DNA from: Bacillota bacterium
Lineage (GTDB): Bacteria > Bacillota_E > RBS10-35 > JAJYVN01
Assembly: GCA_021846605.1 (NCBI GenBank)
Contig: JAJZWQ010000164.1
Coordinates: forward strand, 1 to 6,601
Direction: 5' to 3'
Length of the DNA: 6,601 nt
Made by a program: the position numbers and the translations under genes
Shown: piece by piece, positions 1-4,316 of the stretch
Numbering within the stretch: the first letter of the stretch is position 1
Layout of the letters: each line of letters starts with the position of its first letter
Notes under the pieces: model-generated
Told to the model about the DNA's origin: nothing
Database searches by the model: none
The model's input: only the letters and a program-made list of their open reading frames with translations

Positions 1-126
1 CTGCGTCACCGTATCTCCCTGCGTGAAGCAGCCAGGAAGCGCCGGCACGCTCACCCACCACCGGGTGCTTCCGGGGTCCTGGTGCAGTTCCACACGGTAC
101 GTCCGCAACGGCATGACAACCGCCAT
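1..126 (-). CDS. hicB: HicB-family antitoxin, N-terminal part (runs off the window)
   Basis: The first 42 codons from an ATG at 126 read MAVVMPLRTYRVELHQDPGS, then WWVSVPALPGCFTQGDTVTQ. This is the classic start of a HicB antitoxin: a short strand TYRVELHQ, then the signature VPALPGC followed by a polar turn and TQGDT. HicB proteins have a degenerate RNase H-like N-terminal domain that neutralises the HicA mRNA interferase, and usually a C-terminal ribbon-helix-helix or helix-turn-helix that represses the operon; that part would lie beyond position 1. A TATACT hexamer 20 nt upstream and a GGTGGG purine stretch just before the ATG favour this start; a second ATG at 114-112 is possible. No HicA-like frame (small, lysine-rich, with a GSH motif) lies in the upstream 180 nt, so hicA is either downstream, outside the window, or missing. 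The frame overlaps the unclosed ORF of the neighbouring gene, and I take HicB as the genuine product here. Confidence 0.8.
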   Translation of the reverse strand, partial: MAVVMPLRTYRVELHQDPGSTRWWVSVPALPGCFTQGDTVTQ

Positions 127-880
127 GGTGCCCACCGCCCCGCGTAGTATACGCCCACCCGCGCCGCCTCGTGCCGCGTCTGTCCGTCTCTGGTCGCCTG
201 TGTTCGCTGCAGGGCGCTCCCGGTCCTGTGTGGTCCGCTCGTTTGCCCCCGGCGGCCCGCTGGGGCAGGCGCCCGCGCGGTGGCAACCCCTCCCCGCACA
301 TTACGCACATTACGCAGAATGCCGCCGGCCGGCGGGCCAGCGCCTCCCGCAACCCCCGCCACACCTCGGCGGCCCGCTCAGCGTCCAGATAGGCGGCTTC
401 GAGGTTGCGGGCGACGGGGCGGCCGAAAGAAACCCCTGAAACCCCGGATACCACGGCAGGTGTTGCGGGAGTAAGCGTCTGCGACCGGAGTTTCTCCGGG
501 GTTTCCTGGGTTTCGGCCAGGGCCTTGGCCTGCGGGAGCGGCGCCAGGGCGGGGGTGGATTCGACGGCAGCAACGTGGCGCTGGGCGTCGGAGAGGGTCT
601 GCCGTGGCACGCCGATGTCTCTGGCGACCGTCGCCTGGGCGTCGGCCTTGACCGGGCGTCCGCCCGCGTGCTTGCGCGGTGCGGGCGAGTTTTCGGCCGA
701 GCTCGGCCCAAAACTCCCGCCTTCTGCCGCCTCGTATGCCCTCGGCCGTCCCCCGGCGTGGCGGGGGGTTTCTTCAACCGCTGAAGAAACTGCCGCCCGC
801 TCCGCGATCTTCGCGGCCACCGTGGGTGCCTCGGCCTGCGCCCGCACCACCATCCGCTTGCTGCGCTCGTGGTCCGTCAA
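1..880 (-). CDS. Putative DNA-binding protein with AT-hook-like and HTH segments; no stop inside the window
   Basis: This open frame is bounded upstream by TAG at 953-955. The best start is TTG at 880 (LTDHERSKRM); ATG at 853 is the alternative, and neither has a strong ribosome binding site. Numbering from 880: a charged N-terminus, two HAGGRP motifs (residues 41-46 and 71-76) resembling AT-hook cores, and a helix-turn-helix-like segment at about 80-107 (ARDIGVPRQTLSDAQRHVAA). A Pro/Thr/Val linker follows, then a helical stretch around 158-182 and a CVMCVMC cysteine cluster from 189. This fits a DNA-binding or partition-type accessory protein, but I do not recognise a specific family. Codon composition looks genuine from about 850 to 260. 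Below about 240 the wobble positions become A-rich and the frame runs antagonistically through hicB without a stop. The true 3' end is therefore uncertain: a frameshift, a sequencing error or an unusually long overlap. Confidence 0.5.
   Translation of the reverse strand, partial: MTDHERSKRMVVRAQAEAPTVAAKIAERAAVSSAVEETPRHAGGRPRAYEAAEGGSFGPSSAENSPAPRKHAGGRPVKADAQATVARDIGVPRQTLSDAQRHVAAVESTPALAPLPQAKALAETQETPEKLRSQTLTPATPAVVSGVSGVSFGRPVARNLEAAYLDAERAAEVWRGLREALARRPAAFCVMCVMCGEGLPPRGRLPQRAAGGKRADHTGPGAPCSEHRRPETDRRGTRRRGWAYTTRGGGHHGGCHAVADVPCGTAPGPRKHPVVGERAGASWLLHAGRYGDA
146..151 (-). promoter_or_regulatory. -10 box (TATACT) in front of hicB
   Basis: The minus strand reads TATACT, five of six bases matching the sigma-70 TATAAT consensus, in otherwise very GC-rich DNA. 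Transcription would start near 138 and leave about 12 nt before the ATG at 126. No convincing -35 hexamer is visible 16-18 bp upstream, so an activator or a non-housekeeping sigma factor may contribute. The box suggests hicB is transcribed independently of the gene upstream of it. Confidence 0.45.
296..316 (-). repeat. 9-bp tandem duplication TGCGTAATG
   Basis: On the minus strand the unit TGCGTAATG occurs twice in tandem and is followed by a third partial TGCG. In the frame of the surrounding gene this gives the residues CVMCVMC. In another frame it supplies two TAA stops. It looks like replication slippage, or a recently duplicated CxxC knuckle. Confidence 0.6.
421..518. repeat. Imperfect inverted repeat inside the HTH gene
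   Basis: On the plus strand GGCCGAAA (421-428) and GAAACCCCGGA (438-448) reappear as reverse complements at 511-518 (TTTCGGCC) and 495-505 (TCCGGGGTTTC). That gives 19 paired bases in two blocks around a 46-nt loop. The left arm also holds two GAAACCCC units 9 bp apart. The arms encode unrelated peptides (GVSGVSFG and ETQETPEK), so the symmetry is in the DNA or RNA, not the protein. Confidence 0.55.
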
Positions 881-1001
881 CGGCTTCCGCCGGCCTGCGC
901 CCCGAAGGAGCGGCGCCCCTACCGTCGAAACACGCGGGCGATCGGTCAGTCGCTAGTCACCCCCGGCCGTCCGACGGTGCGGCCCTGGGGGGTGAACGCC
1001 A

Positions 1002-1085
1002 GTGACCATCACGGTTGGCGCCTGGGTCTTCCTCGGCACCGTTGCCATCGTGGTCATTGCTTCGCGGTTCAAGCCGCGTAGGTAG
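1002..1085 (+). CDS. Putative 27-residue single-pass membrane microprotein
   Basis: A GTG start at 1002 gives a 27-residue peptide: VTITVGAWVFLGTVAIVVIA, then SRFKPRR and a TAG stop. The first 20 residues are almost all hydrophobic, enough for one membrane helix. The four basic residues at the C-terminal end fit an N-out/C-in helix by the positive-inside rule. A GGGGGGTG tract ends 9 nt before the GTG, a plausible ribosome binding site. It is the only plus-strand gene I would call, sitting in a pocket between minus-strand genes with two GC-rich hairpins downstream before the convergent XRE gene, as expected for a separate transcription unit. No family is recognised; roles such as a small toxin, holin-like peptide or membrane regulator are guesses. 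The competing minus-strand frame has only a TTG start. Confidence 0.42.
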   Translation: MTITVGAWVFLGTVAIVVIASRFKPRR

Positions 1086-1091
1086 GCGAAC

Positions 1092-1124
1092 GCCCGCCCC
1101 CGTAGTAGTTCCGAGAGGGCGGGC
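1092..1124. terminator. GC-rich hairpin after the membrane microprotein gene
   Basis: GCCCGCCC (1092-1099) pairs perfectly with GGGCGGGC (1117-1124) across a 17-nt loop, starting 7 nt after the TAG at 1085. There is no T tract on either strand, so it is not a textbook intrinsic terminator. High-GC genomes often use such I-shaped hairpins. Its position between convergent genes supports the role. Confidence 0.4.
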
Positions 1125-1160
1125 ACCTGTCCAGCCGTAACGATCTGCCGCACCGTTGGG

Positions 1161-1186
1161 CCGGGGTGTGTGCTACCGCACCCCGG
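1161..1186. terminator. Hairpin between convergent genes
   Basis: CCGGGGTG (1161-1168) pairs with CACCCCGG (1179-1186) over a 10-nt loop. On the plus strand it is followed by TTTCATT, a weak T tract, which would favour termination of rightward transcription. On the minus strand it lies 30 nt past the XRE stop codon, so it may act in both directions. Confidence 0.45.
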
Positions 1187-1215
1187 TTTCATTATGCGCG
1201 CCCGCGCGGCGCGGT

Positions 1216-1413
1216 TCAATCTCCCGCCGGCCGTTCCGGCGGCACCTCCCGCAGCAGTTCGTCCACGGTGACGCCCAGCGCGAGGGCGAGGGCCTGCACG
1301 TACCCCACGGTGGGTTCCTGGCGTCGACCACCTTCAAGGTCGCTTATGAAGTTCTGGCTCACGCCCGACAGCCGCGCCAATGCACTCTGTGACAGTCGGC
1401 GTTCGGCGCGCAT
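1216..1413 (-). CDS. XRE/Cro-CI family transcriptional regulator
   Basis: A 65-residue protein that is essentially one HTH_3 domain. Helix 1 is RLSQSALARLSG, the turn and recognition helix are VSQNFISDLEGG, and the later helices contain PTVGYVQALALALGVTVDELL. These proteins bind palindromic operators as dimers and commonly repress their own promoter or act as prophage or element repressors. The annotated ATG at 1413 is the only standard start after the in-frame TAA, but homologous domains usually begin a few residues earlier. The frame upstream reads SNIAR, and GGGGGAG lies 13 nt before the ATG, slightly far. An unusual start upstream is possible. Just upstream are a TATAGT box and two palindromes that would suit autoregulation. 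The gene is separated from the coiled-coil gene by an AT-richer 224-nt gap and so is probably its own unit. Confidence 0.88.
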   Translation of the reverse strand: MRAERRLSQSALARLSGVSQNFISDLEGGRRQEPTVGYVQALALALGVTVDELLREVPPERPAGD

Positions 1414-1436
1414 TCGGGCGATGTTGCTCCCCCAAC

Positions 1437-1462
1437 TATGGCGCCATACTATATCGCTATAG
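1437..1462 (-). promoter_or_regulatory. Probable promoter/operator of the XRE gene
   Basis: Two symmetrical elements are adjacent: a perfect 12-bp palindrome TATGGCGCCATA (1437-1448), and CTATA/TATAG arms around a 4-nt centre (1449-1462). On the minus strand TATAGT (1448-1453) is a good -10 hexamer. TTAACG lies 15 bp upstream as a short-spaced -35 candidate. The transcription start would fall inside the palindrome, the usual layout for a self-repressing XRE protein. Confidence 0.45.
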
Positions 1463-1489
1463 CCATCCCGTTAAGCATCGTTCTCTGAG

Positions 1490-1551
1490 GGCAGCTTCTG
1501 CCAGATTTTAGGAGAACCCCGAAAATTAGGGTGAACACTCTCACAGAGTGT
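1490..1551. other. AT-richer intergenic patch with stem-loops
   Basis: Between the coiled-coil gene (stop at 1638) and the XRE gene, A+T is close to half of the bases (88 of 180 in 1441-1620), far above the rest of the window. It holds a perfect ACACTCT/AGAGTGT stem with a 3-nt loop (1535-1551), a GGCAG/CTGCC stem with a 3-nt loop (1490-1502), and ATTTT/AAAAT arms (1505-1526). On the minus strand the 1535-1551 stem is followed by a partly T-rich stretch (TTCACCCTAATTTT), so it could end the coiled-coil transcript. It also overlaps a TACACT hexamer and could be an operator. Confidence 0.4.
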
Positions 1552-1637
1552 AATGCCTGGCAAAAGCACGGGATTCAATTTGGGGACTTCTAGGAAATGG
1601 CGACAGGCGCCAGCCAGGGTCGGGGTGGGGGAGAGGG

Positions 1638-2318
1638 TCAGCGTCCAGCCCGCACGGCCAGGCCGATGGATGCCGCGTCGTACCGCCGGCGGTGCTCCTG
1701 GGGGACAGCGCGGCCGACTTCGGCGAGGCAGTCGCGCCGCAGGGCCTCGCGGGCAAGTGCCGACCAGCTGACGTGCCACCCCGCTTCCCTTGCCAGCGTG
1801 ACCAGTTCGACCGCCGCCGCCTGGCGCTCCTCTGCGGCATCCGCCACGCCGGCCAGGCGAGCGCGCCTGTCGGCCTCCTGCCGCTGGCCAGCGGCCAGGC
1901 CGGCCCGATAGCCAGCATCGTAGGATGCTTGGTGCTGGGCGGCCTGCACCTGGGGGAGACGGGCCTCAGCGGCCTTCAGGCGGCCTTCCAGGGCGTTGGC
2001 GTAGCTCTCCCATTCGGCCAAGGAGTCACGCAGGGCGACAAGCTCAGCATCGCGTTCAGCCAGCAGTTCGAGGGCGTGGTTTTCGACTTCGGCGGCCGCC
2101 ACGCCGGCGGCTTCCTCGGCCTGGTGCTCCGCCACGCCGGCCGGCACCGTGTCCCCCGCCAGGAACGCGGACAGGACAACGCGCAGGCCACCCGCCGCCG
2201 CGATTTGATCGTTTTCTTCGGGGGACACCCGAAGTGCCAGGGCCGGCCGGTGGGCGGAGTAGCGGGCGTTACGCGCGCGGGTAGCGCGGCGGCCTTTGGG
2301 ACGGGGTGCGGTGGCCAT
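1638..2318 (-). CDS. Ribbon-helix-helix-like coiled-coil DNA-binding protein (KfrA/MobC-like layout)
   Basis: A 226-residue protein starting at ATG 2318 with GGGAGG about 8 nt upstream. The N-terminus is basic (PKGRRATRARNARYSAHRP), followed by a probable ribbon-helix-helix-type segment at about 26-58 with ALALRVSPEENDQIAAAGG. Residues 60-125 are Ala/Glu-rich heptad-like coiled coil (ERDAELVALRDSLAEWESYA). Then come a YDAGYRAGLAAGQ motif, more helix, and a C-terminal AREAGWHVSWSALAREALRR segment. The layout of small DNA-binding head plus long alpha-helical tail recalls plasmid proteins such as KfrA and the nick-site helper MobC. Both links are by architecture only. A dense cluster of palindromes and direct repeats lies directly upstream, which fits autorepression. 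It is separated from the replication cluster by 240 nt and may answer to its own promoter. Confidence 0.72.
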   Translation of the reverse strand: MATAPRPKGRRATRARNARYSAHRPALALRVSPEENDQIAAAGGLRVVLSAFLAGDTVPAGVAEHQAEEAAGVAAAEVENHALELLAERDAELVALRDSLAEWESYANALEGRLKAAEARLPQVQAAQHQASYDAGYRAGLAAGQRQEADRRARLAGVADAAEERQAAAVELVTLAREAGWHVSWSALAREALRRDCLAEVGRAVPQEHRRRYDAASIGLAVRAGR

Positions 2319-2341
2319 GGCGGGAACCTCCCTGTCCAGTT

Positions 2342-2440
2342 CGCGTGCACGTCCTGCGCACGCGTGCGAAAGTCGTTACGGCGTCGTTACGACGGCCGGG
2401 GGCCACGCGCACACCGGGCCGTCGTAACGCCATCGTTATC
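2342..2440. promoter_or_regulatory. Operator-like cluster of palindromes and direct repeats upstream of the coiled-coil gene
   Basis: Within 100 bp the plus strand contains two 11-bp direct repeats, GTCGTTACGGC (2372-2382) and GTCGTTACGAC (2383-2393). The second is itself a palindrome around one central base. A 13-bp inverted repeat CGTTACGACGGCC (2385-2397) pairs with GGCCGTCGTAACG (2417-2429), and a degenerate fourth copy CGTTATC is at 2434-2440. Nearer the gene lies the 10-bp palindrome GCACGCGTGC (2358-2367), part of a CGCGTGC/GCACGCG stem (2342-2364). Repeats one helical turn apart fit cooperative binding of a dimeric protein, most simply the coiled-coil protein encoded next door. The 2441-2558 part of this gap shows no gene I can support. 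Confidence 0.55.
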
Positions 2441-2558
2441 ATCGCACGGAACGCCAACGGGCGCAAAGCGCGCAGGGCACCGGGACATGTGCGTTTTTCG
2501 TGGCGTGGTCCGTCGTGCGAAACCCCCCTTTCCTCCCACGTATCAGAAAACATCACCG

Positions 2559-2786
2559 TCACCATGCTTCCGCGCGCGTCGGTCCTGCGTCAGCGGGATG
2601 GCCGCCCAGCGCCTCGATGCTCCAATGTGTCAGCCACCGATTCCCACACCCGCAGCGGTAGCGGCAGGTCCGGTCGTCGCCGTGGTCACAGTAGACGGCG
2701 GGATAGACCGGCCGCCGGCAGCGGGGGCAGCGGTCCACGGGTACGCGGACCAGGGGCGGCAGGCGGGTCCAGGGCTCAACCCGCAC
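2559..2786 (-). CDS. Small zinc-ribbon protein
   Basis: A 75-residue protein from GTG at 2786, or 78 from GTG at 2795. The first has AAGGTG about 6 nt upstream and is preferred. Both lie inside the 3' end of the primase gene, so translation is probably coupled. Near residue 22 is CPRC, followed by a second cluster CDHGDDRTCRYRCGCG, giving a C-x2-C knuckle plus further Cys/His ligands typical of a zinc ribbon. After that come NRWLTHWSIEALGG and a short tail. Such ribbons are common next to phage and plasmid primases, where they may contact DNA or the primase. No exact family is recognised. It is the last gene of the replication cluster before the regulatory gap. Confidence 0.7.
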   Translation of the reverse strand: MRVEPWTRLPPLVRVPVDRCPRCRRPVYPAVYCDHGDDRTCRYRCGCGNRWLTHWSIEALGGHPADAGPTRAEAW

Positions 2787-3888
2787 GGTGGGCACCTTCC
2801 TTCGCGGGCCGGGCGGCCCAGCGAGCAAGACTCAGCGCGTCCGCCTGGGGCATCCCGCCCGCGATCAGCACGGCGGCCACCACCTCGGGCGAGCATCCGG
2901 CCTGAACGGCGGCTTTGGCACCGGCCGCCCGCCGCTTCGGCCTGGCGGACGCCAGCAGCTTGCGGATGTCGGCCGGCAGGGCGCGAAAGGCGGCCAGGGC
3001 GGTTGCGTCCGTCGCCGGGTGCAGTCGGTGCGCGGCCATCCGGGCCACGTCCTTGGGTAGCCAGGTCGCGGGGTGCCGTCGCATCGTTGCGGCCCAGGGG
3101 CGGGCGAGGAGCGCCGCCGCCACCCGCCCGGGTGCCATCCCCCGGTCCAGCAGGGCGCCCGCCACGGCGGCAACAGACGCGCTCCGGTCGGGCCGCCCGT
3201 CCTCGGGGTGGACGTAGCGCCCAGGGTCACCGTCCGGTCCGTCCTTCAGCACGGCGGCCAGTCGGTGGTCGGCCAGCAGCGCCACCGCCTCGGCCAGCGC
3301 GCCGTCCGCGTCCAGGTCGGGGGTGATGTTGACCAGGGGCACGTCCGGGTTGGCACCCTGGAGGATGCCCAGCGCCCAGGTCGGCGGATCTGCCAGGGGC
3401 ACGTCCAGGGCAAGTTCGTAGTGGTCGCCCGACAGGTGACGGGACGGGGGCGCCACCACGTAGCCGGCGGCCAGCACGTCGATAGCGCCGCACCGCCCCC
3501 TCTTGGTGCGGCGGCCCGGCTCAACGTCGGCGGGGCGCCGGTAGTACAGGTGCAGATGGTCGCCTCGCCGCACGGTGTGGGTGTCAGGGCACCCCAGCGC
3601 CACCGCCTCGGCCACCGCAGCGCGCCCGTCCAGGTCCAGCACGTACAAGCTGGCGGGCTCCAGGAGCAGGCCCACGTTCGCGGTCGGCCACCGCTGCCAC
3701 CATGCCCGCACCTGGGCGGCGTCGGCGCGCACGTGCTGGTAGTCCCGGCCCAGCAGGGGCGCCTTGCCGATGTCGCGTCCATCGTGGCCACGGCCGCACC
3801 CGCAGCGGTCGCCCACCGGCCAGCACAGGGGGATCACCGGCCAGCCGGCGCGGGTGTACGACAGGGCCGCGTCCAGGAGGTCACTCAC
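2776..3888 (-). CDS. Bifunctional DNA primase/polymerase (PrimPol, Prim-Pol/AEP family)
   Basis: A 370-residue protein from GTG at 3888, with GGGAGGTG about 7 nt upstream; the start overlaps the previous gene's TGA as GTGA. Residues 1-160 form an archaeo-eukaryotic primase-type PrimPol domain. It opens with AALSYTRAGWPVIPL and has a CGC knuckle with GK before P (CGCGRGHDGRDIGKAP, 29-44). WWQRWPTANVGLLL is at 63-76, and the metal-binding YVLDLDG has acidic D85 and D87. GDHLHLYYRRP supplies the conserved histidine region (110-119), and GYVVAPPSRHLSGDHYEL is the signature loop from 142. The C-terminal half is helical and carries a PriCT-like segment (RRHPATWLPKDVARMAAHRL). The protein makes primers and may extend them on the element's DNA. 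With the ATPase upstream it forms a self-sufficient replication initiation set, as on many integrated elements. Confidence 0.9.
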   Translation of the reverse strand: MSDLLDAALSYTRAGWPVIPLCWPVGDRCGCGRGHDGRDIGKAPLLGRDYQHVRADAAQVRAWWQRWPTANVGLLLEPASLYVLDLDGRAAVAEAVALGCPDTHTVRRGDHLHLYYRRPADVEPGRRTKRGRCGAIDVLAAGYVVAPPSRHLSGDHYELALDVPLADPPTWALGILQGANPDVPLVNITPDLDADGALAEAVALLADHRLAAVLKDGPDGDPGRYVHPEDGRPDRSASVAAVAGALLDRGMAPGRVAAALLARPWAATMRRHPATWLPKDVARMAAHRLHPATDATALAAFRALPADIRKLLASARPKRRAAGAKAAVQAGCSPEVVAAVLIAGGMPQADALSLARWAARPAKEGAHRAG

Positions 3889-4316
3889 CGGGCGGCACCT
3901 CCCTTTCGGGTACGTGCCGCGCGCGTCCCGCCGTCCTCCTGTCCCCACTTCCGCAGCAGTCCGACGCCAGCCAGGATTCCGCCCGGCGTCAGGACGGCTC
4001 GGCCATCCGCCTCCACGGCCGCCGTGAAGGTCGCCCGGTCCAGGCGCCCGCCGTGCGCGCGGTAGTCCTCGTGCGCCCGGTCGGCCTCACACCACACGCG
4101 GGGTCCACGGCAGCAGCGGGCGCCCAGGTATCGCCATACGTCGGCCAGGACGGCGCGGACGGTATCCAAGTCGGCCCGGAGGTCGGCCACCGCGCGCACG
4201 GCCTCTGGCGTGGCCGGGTCGGGCCGGTCCACGGCCAGGCGGTCCCCCAGCGGTGCGACGGTGCAGCCAGCCGCGCGGAGCCGGGCCAGCGTCTCCCCGA
4301 CGGTCAGCATGCTCAC
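3885..4316 (-). CDS. TubC N-terminal docking domain-like protein
   Basis: A 143-residue protein. The start chosen is GTG at 4316, whose TG is shared with the TGA of the ATPase gene (GTGA), with GGAG 5 nt upstream; ATG at 4310 is possible. The N-terminal 40 residues, VGETLARLRAAGCTVAPLGD then RLAVDRP, match the pattern of TubC-type docking domains. These are small dimeric alpha-beta modules first described at the N-terminus of tubulysin synthetase, but also found as stand-alone proteins beside primases. Residues 36-65 form a long helix. CCRGPRVWCEADRAHEDYRA contains three cysteines, and LTPGGILAGVGLLRKW closes the fold. The basic tail (RTRKGG) overlaps the primase start by 4 nt. Position between ATPase and primase suggests it tethers the two; this is inferred from context and the docking-domain resemblance. 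Confidence 0.68.
   Translation of the reverse strand: MSMLTVGETLARLRAAGCTVAPLGDRLAVDRPDPATPEAVRAVADLRADLDTVRAVLADVWRYLGARCCRGPRVWCEADRAHEDYRAHGGRLDRATFTAAVEADGRAVLTPGGILAGVGLLRKWGQEDGGTRAARTRKGGAAR

Noticed and set aside
51..362. Minus-strand 103-residue frame ending at 51
   Set aside because: Neither continuous with the HTH gene frame nor similar to HicB; considered as a frameshifted C-terminus but nothing supports it.
310..777. Minus-strand 155-residue frame rich in Pro and Arg
   Set aside because: Out-of-frame shadow of the HTH gene with composition typical of GC-rich non-coding frames.
405..956. Plus-strand 183-residue frame
   Set aside because: It is the antisense image of the minus-strand HTH gene; low-complexity Ala/Arg/Ser content and no ribosome site.
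953..1219. Minus-strand 88-residue frame following the XRE gene with a TTGA overlap
   Set aside because: It needs a TTG start, contains two strong hairpins, and covers the better-supported plus-strand microprotein; residue composition is unremarkable.
2269..2565. Minus-strand 98-residue frame through the gap before the coiled-coil gene
   Set aside because: Its ATG lacks a proper ribosome site, it runs through the repeat cluster, and overlaps the well-supported coiled-coil start by 50 nt.
1692..3326. Long plus-strand frame of 544 residues
   Set aside because: Antisense to the coiled-coil, zinc-ribbon and primase genes and spans a regulatory gap; the C-terminal half is Pro/Arg/Gly low complexity.
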